Of a DNA stretch of 64,000 nt, positions 24,193 through 32,374 are shown piece after piece (the first letter of the stretch is position 1; each line of letters opens with the position of its first letter). The notes beneath the pieces were generated by a model. It searched no databases. It worked only from the letters and a program-made list of their open reading frames with translations, and had not been told where the DNA came from. The stretch is from Dietzia natronolimnaea. GTDB lineage: Bacteria; Actinomycetota; Actinomycetes; Mycobacteriales; Mycobacteriaceae. Position numbers and translations under genes: made by a program. Location of the stretch: the NCBI RefSeq assembly GCF_039525805.1, contig NZ_BAAAHZ010000014.1; one strand, 5' to 3'.

Positions 24193-25269
24193 TCACCCTC
24201 CGACCGACTGCAGCACGCCGCACGCCCCGCACGCCGCGCAGCCGGCGCGCTGGTCGGCCCCGGCCATCCCGATGCGCTCCAGGTGCGCACCCACCTCGCG
24301 GCTGATGTACTCCACGCGCCGCTGGTCGGGGGCGGGGGCCCCGTCGACGTCGACGGCCAGGGTCCCCGACTGGGGGCGGTACGGGACGATGAACGGGTAG
24401 ACCCCCGACTCGGCGAGCTCCCTGGCCCCGGCGATCATCTCGTCGGGGTCCTCACCGAGGCCCACCAGTAGGTAGGTCGAGACCTGGTTGCGCCCGAACA
24501 CGCGGACCGCCTCGTCCCATGCGGCCCGGTACTCCGCCAGGGGCACCGTCGACTTGCCGGGCATCCACCGCCGCCGGGCGTCGTCGTCGAGCGACTCGAC
24601 GTGGATGCCGATCGCGTCGGCACCGGCGTCACGCAGATCGGTGAGGACCGCCAGGTCGGCGGGCGGTTCACACTGGACCTGGATCGGCAGCCCCGGGACC
24701 GCCGCTCTGACGGCGCGGACGCAGCGGGCCAGATGCGCGGCCCCGCGGTCGCGTCCCGCCGACGTCCCGGTGGTCATGACCATCTGGGTGACCCCGTCGA
24801 GGTCCACGGCGGCGCGGGCGACCTCCGCCAGCTGCTCGGGCTGCTTGACCGGCACCGTCGTACCCGCGCGCAGCGACTCCTCGATCGAGCAGAACCGGCA
24901 GCGCTCCTCGCGGCGGTAGCGGATGCAGGTCTGCACCACGGTCGTGGCCAGGACGTCCCGGCCGTGGAGGCGCGCGATCTTCTCGTAGGGGACCCCGTCG
25001 GAGGTCGTGCGGTCGTAGAAGCGGGGACGGCCGATCGCGGAGATCTCCAGACCGGTGTCGACGCCGTCACGCAGGACCCGGTCGCCGTCGAAGACGAAGG
25101 GGCTGTCGGGGTTGCGGGGGATCGCCGCGTCGCGCCCGGAGACGACGAGGTGTCCGTCGTCGCTGGGGCCCGCGCCCCCGCTCCGGTGCAGCGGAGGGGT
25201 GCCCCGGATGCCGAGCAGGGCCAGGTCGACCCGGGTCGAGGTGGACACTCCGGTGGTGGAGGTGGTCAT
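24193..25269 (-). CDS. Radical SAM protein, MSMEG_0568 family
   Basis: A 358-residue radical SAM enzyme. The 4Fe-4S cysteines are at about 115, 124 and 127 in TCIRYRREERCRFCSIEES, a Cx8Cx2C spacing wider than the classical Cx3Cx2C but belonging to this family as I recall it. Further landmarks are MVMTTGTSAGRDRG (SAM-binding GGE-like region) and IGIHVESLDDDARRRWMPGK. The C-terminus carries a second cysteine cluster, GCAACGACGVLQ, that could hold an auxiliary cluster. It is fifth in the Nit1C operon; its ATG overlaps the flavoprotein stop (ATGA). Substrate unknown. Confidence 0.9.
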   Translation of the reverse strand: MTTSTTGVSTSTRVDLALLGIRGTPPLHRSGGAGPSDDGHLVVSGRDAAIPRNPDSPFVFDGDRVLRDGVDTGLEISAIGRPRFYDRTTSDGVPYEKIARLHGRDVLATTVVQTCIRYRREERCRFCSIEESLRAGTTVPVKQPEQLAEVARAAVDLDGVTQMVMTTGTSAGRDRGAAHLARCVRAVRAAVPGLPIQVQCEPPADLAVLTDLRDAGADAIGIHVESLDDDARRRWMPGKSTVPLAEYRAAWDEAVRVFGRNQVSTYLLVGLGEDPDEMIAGARELAESGVYPFIVPYRPQSGTLAVDVDGAPAPDQRRVEYISREVGAHLERIGMAGADQRAGCAACGACGVLQSVGG

Positions 25270-26549
25270 GATGCCCGCTCCTCTCGGGTGGCGTGACGGC
25301 GGGCGATGATGCCCTCGGCCAGGTGCGCCGCGTCGCGGTCGATGCCGAGGAAGCGGCCGGAGCCCCAGGTGTGCATCCAGGGCAGGCCGATGAAGGACAG
25401 GCCGGGCACCTCCGTGACGCCACGGGTCTGCATGGGGTGGCCGGCGCCGTCGAACGCGCTCGCCTCGATCCAGCGGTAGTCGGGCCGGTAACCGATCGCC
25501 CAGATGATGGTGGTGACGCCCTCCGCGGCGAGGTCGAGGGACGTCGGGTCGGACTCGGGCGCCCACACCGGCTCGTACCTCGACGGCGGCGGGGCGTCGA
25601 TCCCGTGTGTGTCGATGTGCCGGTCGATGTCCGCGCAGATGGAGTTGTACACGCGGTCCGCGGAGTCCAGCGCGTCGGTCAGCGTGGGGGCGAAGCGCAG
25701 CCCGGAGTCCCGTCCCGAGGTGAGCGTGCCGTAGAGCCGCATTCCCTCGGCGGCGAATCGCCGCAGGTCCACGTCCCGCCCGCCGTCGCGGCCGGTGACG
25801 TAGTGGTTGGTCTTCTCCTGCGCGGCCTTACCGCCGGGGTACTGCTGTGCCGGGGTGTCGTACAGCCCCATGTCCGCGAGCCAGGTCATGCAGTCCCGGC
25901 CCCGGTAGAACCGGGCGACGCGCGGGGCGTTGCCCACCGCCAGGTGGACCCGGCGACCGGCGAGGTGCAGGTCCTCGGCGATCTGAGCTCCGGACTGGCC
26001 TGATCCCACCACCAGGACCGCGCCCTCGGCCAGCTGGTCGGGGTTGCGGTACTGCTCGGAGTGCAGCTGCGTCACGGCGGGGTCGAGGAACGAGGCGTAG
26101 GGCGGGATCACGGGGACCGGGTAGCCGCCGGTGGCCACCACCACCTCGTCCGCGGTGACCGTCCGCTCGCCGACCGGGCCGGCGAGGGTCACCTCGAAGC
26201 CGGTGCCGGTCCGGCGCAGCCGGGTGGCGGCCGTGTGCTCGGCGAGCGGCGGGTCGAAGGTCTCCAGCCAGCCGTGCAGCCACTCGACCACCTGGTCGCG
26301 GGTCATGAACCCGTCGGGATCGGGGCCCTCGTAGTGGTAGCCCGGCAGCCTGCAGTGCCAGTTGGGCGTGACGAGCGTGAACGAGTCCCACCGGGTGTCG
26401 GCCCAGGCGTGGACGGCGGTCTGCTTCTCCACCACCAGGTGGTCGACGCCCGCCGTACCGAGGTGATGGCTCACCGAGAGACCGGCCTGGCCGCCGCCGA
26501 TGACGAGCACCGGGACGTGGGAGCCGGGGGAGAACTGCGTGGTGCTCAT
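25266..26549 (-). CDS. Flavin-dependent oxidoreductase, MSMEG_0569 family
   Basis: A 427-residue two-dinucleotide-binding flavoprotein related to flavin monooxygenases. The FAD-binding motif VLVIGGGQAGLSVSHHLG lies at residues 14-31 and the NADPH-binding motif VLVVGSGQSGAQIAEDLH near residue 172. TTIIWAIGYRPDYRWIE is an FMO-like ATG-linker region. It shares ATGA overlaps with the genes on both sides, so translation of the operon is coupled throughout. It corresponds in order to MSMEG_0569. It probably oxidises a nitrogen or carbon centre of the pathway intermediate. Confidence 0.92.
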   Translation of the reverse strand: MSTTQFSPGSHVPVLVIGGGQAGLSVSHHLGTAGVDHLVVEKQTAVHAWADTRWDSFTLVTPNWHCRLPGYHYEGPDPDGFMTRDQVVEWLHGWLETFDPPLAEHTAATRLRRTGTGFEVTLAGPVGERTVTADEVVVATGGYPVPVIPPYASFLDPAVTQLHSEQYRNPDQLAEGAVLVVGSGQSGAQIAEDLHLAGRRVHLAVGNAPRVARFYRGRDCMTWLADMGLYDTPAQQYPGGKAAQEKTNHYVTGRDGGRDVDLRRFAAEGMRLYGTLTSGRDSGLRFAPTLTDALDSADRVYNSICADIDRHIDTHGIDAPPPSRYEPVWAPESDPTSLDLAAEGVTTIIWAIGYRPDYRWIEASAFDGAGHPMQTRGVTEVPGLSFIGLPWMHTWGSGRFLGIDRDAAHLAEGIIARRHATREERAS

Positions 26550-26926
26550 GAGTGCTCCTGGGGGTCCGGCGAGGCGGAGGGCGCCTGCGCGGGGGGTGGG
26601 GGTGCGGAGGGCTGGGACACGGAGAGCTGTGACGCGGGGGGCAGCGGGGGGTGCATCGAGACGACCTCGACGAGGGCGTCCCCGGGGTGGGCCCGGGACG
26701 CGGAGGCCACCCGTGCGGCGGTGTCCGCCGCCGAGCTGCACAGGAAGCCGTAGCGTTCGCGGACCCGCTCGCCCGCCTCGGTGAGCCCGTCGGTGGCCCG
26801 GCGGCGGAATTCGGCCACGCTCAGACGGTCGCCCACCGTGAGGTGGTCGTGGATCACCAGGCTGGGGGAGTAGTAGTCCCGGACCGTCCCGTCGGGCCAC
26901 CGGACGGCGAAGCTCATCTCAGGCAC
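26546..26926 (-). CDS. MSMEG_0570-type small nitrogen-starvation protein with unusual C-terminal tail
   Basis: A 126-residue protein. The first 93 residues match the small conserved Nit1C protein: start VPEMSFAVRWPDGTVRDYYS, then LVIHDHLTVGDRLSVAEFRR and ERVRERYGFLCSSAADTAAR. The GTG at 26926 was chosen because family members begin MPEM; the ATG three codons later (26917) is the alternative. Family members normally end after about 95 residues. Here a further 30 residues rich in proline, serine and alanine (PPLPPASQL, PSAPPPPAQAPSASP) are added, a feature of this lineage. Function unknown; always associated with the nitrilase cluster. Confidence 0.85.
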   Translation of the reverse strand: MPEMSFAVRWPDGTVRDYYSPSLVIHDHLTVGDRLSVAEFRRRATDGLTEAGERVRERYGFLCSSAADTAARVASASRAHPGDALVEVVSMHPPLPPASQLSVSQPSAPPPPAQAPSASPDPQEHS

Positions 26927-27809
26927 TGGCGAGCGTCCTCTCGTCGGCCCGATCACTGACCTCGACCAGTGATCCGTACACGTCGGGGCGCCGATCGCGC
27001 AGGTGGAACATCCCGGCGCGCATGGCCGCGAAGGTCCCCGCCACGTCGACCTCGGCGACCGCCAGGCCCTCGTCGAGGGTGGTGGTGGCCAGGACGTTCC
27101 CGCCGGGATCGACGATCTTGGCGTTGCCGACGTACCGAAGGGACCCGAACGTCCCCGCCTGGTTGGAGGCCACCCAGAACACCTGGTTGTCCAGGGCCCG
27201 GGCGGAGTCGAAGAGGTTGAACCGGTAGGTCCAGCGGTCCTCCTGGAGGTTGGCGGCGGTCGCGGTGCGTGCCGCCGGCCACGCGGACAGGGAGGCGATG
27301 ATCTCGGCGCCCTGCAGTGCCATGACGCGCGCGGCCTCGGGGAACGCCTTGTCGTAACAGATCTGCAGGCCCACCCGACCGACCGGGGTGTCGAACACCC
27401 GGTAGTCGCCGCCGGAGGCATAGGACATGTTCTCCCCGAGGGGCTGGTGCACCTTGCGGTAGGTGCCGTAGACGCGGGTCCCGTCGAGGACGGCGGCCGC
27501 GTTGTAACGGCTCACCCCGTCGTCGTCGAGCTCGCAGAACCCGATGGCCACCACCAGGTCTCCGATGATCTCCTGCACCCGCGCGATCTCGGGGCCGTCG
27601 AGCCGGATGGCGGGGGGCAGTGATCGCGACGTGGGCGTGGTGTCGCCGTGGTTTCCGAGGCTGGAGAGGTAGCCCCCGATGGCGGCCTCGGGAAAGACCA
27701 GGAAGTCGACGCCGCTCTCGCGGGCGATCTCCGTGTAATGGGCGATGGTCCGGTAGTTCTCCTCGAGGTCGCGGCCGAAGTTGGCGGCGACCGAGCCGAT
27801 GGTCGTCAT
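26919..27809 (-). CDS. Nit1C nitrilase (Nit6803-like carbon-nitrogen hydrolase)
   Basis: A 296-residue nitrilase-superfamily enzyme with an intact triad: Glu41 in LVFPEAAIGGYL, Lys119 in TYRKVHQP and Cys151 in LQICYDKAFP. Nitrilases convert nitriles to carboxylates and ammonia, and members of this cluster have been linked with cyanide or nitrile nitrogen assimilation. The ATG lies 4 bases downstream of the MSMEG_0572-type gene. The sequence is close enough to the degenerate copy at 21853-22707 to suggest gene duplication within the operon. Confidence 0.92.
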   Translation of the reverse strand: MTTIGSVAANFGRDLEENYRTIAHYTEIARESGVDFLVFPEAAIGGYLSSLGNHGDTTPTSRSLPPAIRLDGPEIARVQEIIGDLVVAIGFCELDDDGVSRYNAAAVLDGTRVYGTYRKVHQPLGENMSYASGGDYRVFDTPVGRVGLQICYDKAFPEAARVMALQGAEIIASLSAWPAARTATAANLQEDRWTYRFNLFDSARALDNQVFWVASNQAGTFGSLRYVGNAKIVDPGGNVLATTTLDEGLAVAEVDVAGTFAAMRAGMFHLRDRRPDVYGSLVEVSDRADERTLASA

Positions 27810-27813
27810 GGCA

Positions 27814-28338
27814 TCAGACCATGTAGGTCGAGTTGATGATGGCGCCCTGACGGGCGTAGTGGATCAGGGCGTCCTGCACGTCGAGCGGGTGCGCGGGGAT
27901 CACGCCCTCGATCAGGTCCTCCTCGCGACCGCCGTGGAGACCGAGCCCGAAGCGGCAGCAGAACACGGTTCCGCCCTCGGAGATGAACGACTCGAGGGAC
28001 TCGTTGATGTTCTGCTCACCGGGGAAGCCGGAGTCCCCGGTGGTCGGGAATCCGCGGGTGGCCAGGCAGTTGATCGCGCCGGGGCCGTAGAAGTAGATGG
28101 CCGACTCGAAACCCTTGCGCAGGGCGCGGGTGGCCTGGAGGACGGCGACGAAGGAGACGGAGGACTCGTGGGCGATCCCGTGGACGAGCGTGAAGTACGA
28201 CTCCCCCTCCTCGGCCTTGTAGTCCGGGAAGATCTTGGTGCCGCCGTAGATGCTGGTGCCCTTGGGTAGGGACGGGTGCGGGATCTCCTTGAGGGAGGCG
28301 GCGATGTTCTCGGTGATGGTGGCGTCGAACTCGGGCAC
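27814..28338 (-). CDS. MSMEG_0572/Sll0783 family nitrogen-starvation protein
   Basis: A 174-residue soluble protein that heads the operon. It starts at a GTG (28338) eight bases after GAGGAG, reading VPEFDATITENIAASLKEIP. Characteristic stretches are SIYGGTKIFPDYKAEEGESY and the cysteine-bearing GAINCLATRGFPTTG and TVFCCRFGLGLHGGREEDLI. The DsrE/sulphur-relay-like alpha/beta fold is suggested by the alternation of strands and helices. In Synechocystis, Sll0783 is strongly induced by nitrogen starvation. Its biochemical role is not established. Confidence 0.92.
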   Translation of the reverse strand: MPEFDATITENIAASLKEIPHPSLPKGTSIYGGTKIFPDYKAEEGESYFTLVHGIAHESSVSFVAVLQATRALRKGFESAIYFYGPGAINCLATRGFPTTGDSGFPGEQNINESLESFISEGGTVFCCRFGLGLHGGREEDLIEGVIPAHPLDVQDALIHYARQGAIINSTYMV

Positions 28339-28402
28339 TGTGGGCTCCTCGGGGACGGGGTCACCGGACGGGTTCCGATGACATGGCAGCGAGTACACGC
28401 CC

Positions 28403-28435
28403 GGACCGTTACCGCTGCGTATCGGTCCGTTACCG
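28403..28435. promoter_or_regulatory. Candidate nitrogen-regulator (GlnR-like) site: two direct repeats 21 bp apart
   Basis: GGACCGTTACCG (28403-28414) and GGTCCGTTACCG (28424-28435) match at 11 of 12 positions, with centres 21 bp apart, two helical turns. Both lie 65-98 bases upstream of the first Nit1C gene. Between them is GTATC, giving GTTAC, six bases, GTATC, similar to the GlnR box (GTnAC, six bases, GnAAC) of actinobacteria. The nitrogen-related operon makes GlnR control plausible; binding is not shown. Confidence 0.5.
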
Positions 28436-28511
28436 GGTGGTTGCGATTGGAACAACGCATCCGGCGCCGACGTAACATCGCGACCGACGCCGCCACCCGG
28501 TGGCGGCGCCG

Positions 28512-28599
28512 TGGCGGCTCTGCGGCGCGACCCTGGCGGCGCCGCGGCGCGACCGTGGCGGCACCGCGGGGGTCCTGTGGCGGCTCCGCGCGGCCCGTG
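28512..28599. repeat. 22-bp GC-rich minisatellite, four units
   Basis: Four head-to-tail 22-bp units begin with TGGCGGC and contain CCGCGG or CTGCGG in the middle: 28512-28533, 28534-28555, 28556-28577 and 28578-28599. An 11-base half unit precedes them. The units are imperfect, with 4-8 differences, and lie upstream of mfd in non-coding DNA. Confidence 0.85.
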
Positions 28600-28696
28600 G
28601 AGTCGCCCCCGCGCTCCGCCGCCGGATGCTGATTACACTGGTGCTTTCCGTGCGGCCACGTCCGCCGCGCCCACCCCACCTGGAGGACTCACACGC

Positions 28697-31600
28697 GTGA
28701 CCACCACTGTCAGCAGCCCCACCACCGCAGCTCTGTCCGGCCTGGCCGGGGCGGTCGCAGCGAACCCGGCGCTGGCCGATCTGCGGGCGGGACTGGACCG
28801 GGACTCCGCCGTGGTCCGGTCGGCGGAGTCCCTGCGGCCGTTCCTGGTGGCGGCCCTGGCCGAGCGTTCCCCGTTGCTGGTGGTGACGGCCACCGAGCGT
28901 GAATGTGAGGAGCTGGCCGACGAGTTGGCGGGACTGTTCGACGACCCGGACTCGTCGCACGAGGCCGTGGCGCAGTTCCCGAGCTGGGAGACGCTCCCGC
29001 ACGAGCGCCTGTCCCCCGCCTCCGACACGATCGGTCGGCGGCTGCAGGTCCTGAACTCGGTGATGGGGGGACAGGCCCCGAGGATCGTCGTGGCGGCGGC
29101 GCGGTCGGTGGTGCAGCCCATCTCCCCGGGGGCGGCCCGCCGTGAGCCGATCAGGGTGACCCGCGGCGCCGAGCTCGACCCCTCCGACCTGCTGGCGACC
29201 CTGACCGAGTTCGCCTACAGCCGCGAGGACATGGTGGCCCGCCGCGGCGACGTGGCGGTGCGCGGCGGCATCGTGGACGTGTTCCCCACGACCGCCGACC
29301 ACCCCCTGCGCGTGGAGTTCGACGGGGACACGATCGCCGAGATCCGCGAGTTCTCGGTGGCCGACCAACGCTCCCTGCCCGAGGGCGAGGTCTCCTCGGC
29401 CGTGCTGTTCCCGTGCAGGGAGCTGCTGCTCGACGAGGACGTCCGCGAGCGCGCGCGGCGGCTGGCCGGGGCGCACCGGGAGAACCCGACCCTGGCGGAA
29501 CTGCTGGACTCGCTGGCCGAGGGCATCCCCCGCGACGGCATGGAGGCGCTGACCTCGGTGCTCGTGCCGGAGGAGATGGCCACCCTGCCGATGCTCATGC
29601 CCGAGGGCACCCGCGTGGTGGTGTGCGACCCGGACAAGGTCCGCCGCCGCGCCGCCGACCTGGCCTCCGCCGGTCGGGAGTTCCTCGAGGCCTCGTGGAC
29701 CGCCGCGACCATGGGCGGCGACGCCCCCGTGGACAGCGAGACCCTGGACCTGTCGGGCTCGGGCTACCGCACCTTCTCCGCCGTCCGCGAGGAGGCCACC
29801 GCCGCCGGCGTGCCCTGGTGGCAGCTGGTCCCCCCGGGATTCCTCACCGACCCCGAGGACGGCCTGGTGGTGGACGCCCCCGCCGGCGACCCGCCCGCCC
29901 CGCGCGGCAAGGACTCCGAGATGCAGGCCATGTTCGCCCGGCTGCGGGCGCTCATGTCCTCCGGCGGCCGGGCCGCGGTGGTGGTCCCGGGCCACGGCAC
30001 CGTCGACCGCGTCCTGGAACGCCTGTCCGAGGCGGAGGTCCCGGCCACCGCCGCCCCGGCGGGATCCGAGCCCGCCCCCGGCGTGGTGTCGGTCTACGAG
30101 GCGATCCTGCACGGGGGGTTCGCCCTTTCGGGGGACTCCGGGGAGCAGGGGGACCACCTCGTCGTCGTCTCCGAGACCGACCTCACCGGCAACCGACTCG
30201 GCGCCACCGCGCGCCCCAAGGCGCGCCACGCCAAGCGACGCAACCAGGTGGACCCGCTGGCACTCAAGGCCGGCGACTGGGTGGTGCACGACCAGCACGG
30301 CATCGGCCGGTTCGTGGAGATGGTCGAGCGGCAGGTGCGCGGCGGGGACGGTTCGAGTCGCCGCGAGTACGTGGTGATCGAGTACGCCCCCGGCAAGCGC
30401 GGGGGCGCCGGCGACCGCCTGTTCGTGCCCATGGAATCCCTCGGGCAGCTCAGCCGCTACGTGGGCGGGGAGGCCCCGACGCTGAGCAAGATGGGCGGCG
30501 CCGACTGGCAGAACACCAAGCGCAAGGCCCGCAAGGCGGTCCGGGAGATCGCCACCGAGCTGGTGCAGCTCTACGCCAAGCGGCAGTCCGCCCCGGGCCG
30601 AGCGTTCGGCCCCGACACCCCCTGGCAGCGGGAGATGGAGGACGCGTTCCCGTTCACCGAGACCGTCGACCAGCTCACGGCGATCGAGGAGGTCAAGGGG
30701 GACATGGAGAAGACCGCCCCCATGGACCGCGTGGTGGTGGGCGACGTGGGCTACGGCAAGACCGAGGTGGCCGTGCGGGCGGCGTTCAAGGCCGTGCAGG
30801 ACGGCACCCAGGTCGCGGTGCTGGTGCCCACCACGCTGCTCGCGCAGCAGCACCAGGCGACCTTCGTCGAGCGCATGACCGGGTTCCCGGTGACCGTCAA
30901 GGGGCTCAGCCGGTTCACCTCCGACGCCGAGGCCAAGGAGGTGCTCAAGGGACTGGCCGACGGCACCGTGGACGTGGTGATCGGCACCCACCGGCTGCTG
31001 GCCACCGCGGTGCACTGGAAGAACCTCGGGCTGGTGGTGGTGGACGAGGAGCAGCGCTTCGGTGTGGAGCACAAGGAGCACATCACCTCGCTGCGCACCC
31101 ACGTGGACGTGCTGACCATGTCCGCGACGCCCATCCCGCGGACGCTGGAGATGTCGCTGGCAGGGATCCGCGAGATGAGCCAGATCCTCACCCCGCCCGA
31201 GGAGCGGCTACCCGTGCTCACGTACGTGGGCGCGCACTCGGACAAGCACGTCGCCGCCGCGATCCGCCGGGAGCTGCTGCGCGAGGGGCAGGTGTTCTAC
31301 GTGCACAACCGGGTGCGGACCATCGACGCCACCGCGGCGAAGATCCGCGACCTGGTGCCCGAGGCGCGCGTGGTGGTGGCCCACGGGCAGATGGGGGAGG
31401 AGCAGCTCGAGCAGACCGTCGGCGGGTTCTGGAACCGCGACTACGACGTACTGGTGTGTACGACCATCGTCGAGACCGGCCTGGACATCTCCAACGCCAA
31501 CACCCTGATCGTGGACCGCTCCGACCAGCTGGGTCTGTCGCAGATGCACCAGTTGCGTGGGCGCGTGGGCCGGTCCCGCGAGCGCGGCTACGCCTACTTC

Positions 31601-32374
31601 CTCTACGACCCGGAGAAGCCGCTCACCGAGACCGCGTACGACCGGCTGGCCACCATCGCCCAGAACAACGACCTGGGCGCGGGCATGGCCGTGGCCATGA
31701 AGGACCTCGAGCTGCGCGGCGCCGGCAACGTCCTGGGCGCCGAGCAGTCCGGCCACATCGCCGGCGTCGGCTTTGACCTCTACATCCGTCTGGTGGGTGA
31801 GGCCGTAGAGGCTTACCGCGCAATCGCCGACGGCGAGACCGTGGAAGTCGAGGAGGAGGTGGGCGAGATCCGCATCGAGCTGCCTGTCGACGCCTACATC
31901 CCGGTCGAGTACGTCGACGGCGACCGGCTACGGCTCGAGGCGTACCGCAAGCTCTCCCAGGCGCGGGCGCCCGAGGACATCGACGCGGTGGTCGAGGAAC
32001 TGGTGGACCGCTACGGACCCATGCCCGCCGAGGCCCGGCGCGTGGTGTCCGTGTCGCGGCTGCGGCTCGTGTGCCAGAAGTACAAGGTGCGGGAGATCGT
32101 GCTGGCCGGATCCCGCCTGCGCGTGGGCCCGCTCGACCTGCTCGACTCCCAGCAGATCCGGCTCAAGCGCATGTACCCGGCCGCGCAGTACCGGGCCACG
32201 CAGAAGACCGTGCTGCTCCCGCTGCCCAAGGCGGCAGGCGCGCGTGCCGGTGCGGGCGCGGAGAAGGCGCGCGACGACGAGATGCTGCAGTACGCCGCCG
32301 ACTTCCTCACCGCCATGGCCGGGGATCCCGAGGGCTCGCACCCGGTGATCCAGCCGGAGTTGGTGTCGGTGTGA
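28697..32374 (+). CDS. mfd: Transcription-repair coupling factor Mfd
   Basis: Mfd removes stalled RNA polymerase at DNA lesions and recruits UvrA. The 1225-residue length is normal. The N-terminal UvrB-like domain contains FPSWETLPHERLSPASDTIG. The CarD-like RNA-polymerase interaction domain reads LKAGDWVVHDQHGIGRF. The translocase has GDVGYGKTEVAVRAAF (Walker A, about residue 683), VVVDEEQRFGVEHKE, SATPIPRTLEMSL and the TRG-motif region near residues 950-1000. The GTG at 28697 follows GGAGG by about 10 bases and begins VTTTVSSPTTAALSGLAGA. The stop overlaps the mazG GTG. Confidence 0.98.
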   Translation: MTTTVSSPTTAALSGLAGAVAANPALADLRAGLDRDSAVVRSAESLRPFLVAALAERSPLLVVTATERECEELADELAGLFDDPDSSHEAVAQFPSWETLPHERLSPASDTIGRRLQVLNSVMGGQAPRIVVAAARSVVQPISPGAARREPIRVTRGAELDPSDLLATLTEFAYSREDMVARRGDVAVRGGIVDVFPTTADHPLRVEFDGDTIAEIREFSVADQRSLPEGEVSSAVLFPCRELLLDEDVRERARRLAGAHRENPTLAELLDSLAEGIPRDGMEALTSVLVPEEMATLPMLMPEGTRVVVCDPDKVRRRAADLASAGREFLEASWTAATMGGDAPVDSETLDLSGSGYRTFSAVREEATAAGVPWWQLVPPGFLTDPEDGLVVDAPAGDPPAPRGKDSEMQAMFARLRALMSSGGRAAVVVPGHGTVDRVLERLSEAEVPATAAPAGSEPAPGVVSVYEAILHGGFALSGDSGEQGDHLVVVSETDLTGNRLGATARPKARHAKRRNQVDPLALKAGDWVVHDQHGIGRFVEMVERQVRGGDGSSRREYVVIEYAPGKRGGAGDRLFVPMESLGQLSRYVGGEAPTLSKMGGADWQNTKRKARKAVREIATELVQLYAKRQSAPGRAFGPDTPWQREMEDAFPFTETVDQLTAIEEVKGDMEKTAPMDRVVVGDVGYGKTEVAVRAAFKAVQDGTQVAVLVPTTLLAQQHQATFVERMTGFPVTVKGLSRFTSDAEAKEVLKGLADGTVDVVIGTHRLLATAVHWKNLGLVVVDEEQRFGVEHKEHITSLRTHVDVLTMSATPIPRTLEMSLAGIREMSQILTPPEERLPVLTYVGAHSDKHVAAAIRRELLREGQVFYVHNRVRTIDATAAKIRDLVPEARVVVAHGQMGEEQLEQTVGGFWNRDYDVLVCTTIVETGLDISNANTLIVDRSDQLGLSQMHQLRGRVGRSRERGYAYFLYDPEKPLTETAYDRLATIAQNNDLGAGMAVAMKDLELRGAGNVLGAEQSGHIAGVGFDLYIRLVGEAVEAYRAIADGETVEVEEEVGEIRIELPVDAYIPVEYVDGDRLRLEAYRKLSQARAPEDIDAVVEELVDRYGPMPAEARRVVSVSRLRLVCQKYKVREIVLAGSRLRVGPLDLLDSQQIRLKRMYPAAQYRATQKTVLLPLPKAAGARAGAGAEKARDDEMLQYAADFLTAMAGDPEGSHPVIQPELVSV

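Larger units (their letters stand above)
28339..28696. other. Nit1C/mfd divergent intergenic region
   Basis: The 358-base gap separates the leftward Nit1C operon from rightward mfd. Near the Nit1C side it holds two GTTAC-containing direct repeats (28403-28435). The middle is a 22-bp minisatellite (28512-28599). Towards mfd there is a possible -10 element TACACT (28634-28639) and the ribosome-binding site GGAGG at about 28682. No further gene is evident. Confidence 0.6.

Noticed and set aside
28512..28599. Possible CRISPR array
   Set aside because: The 22-bp units are contiguous without spacers, so this is a minisatellite. No spaced repeats or cas genes were seen anywhere in the window.
28430..31102. 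Long open frame of 890 codons antisense to mfd
   Set aside because: It lies opposite a certain mfd gene, is dominated by His/Gly/Leu/Val/Arg typical of reversed high-GC codons, and has no recognisable domain.
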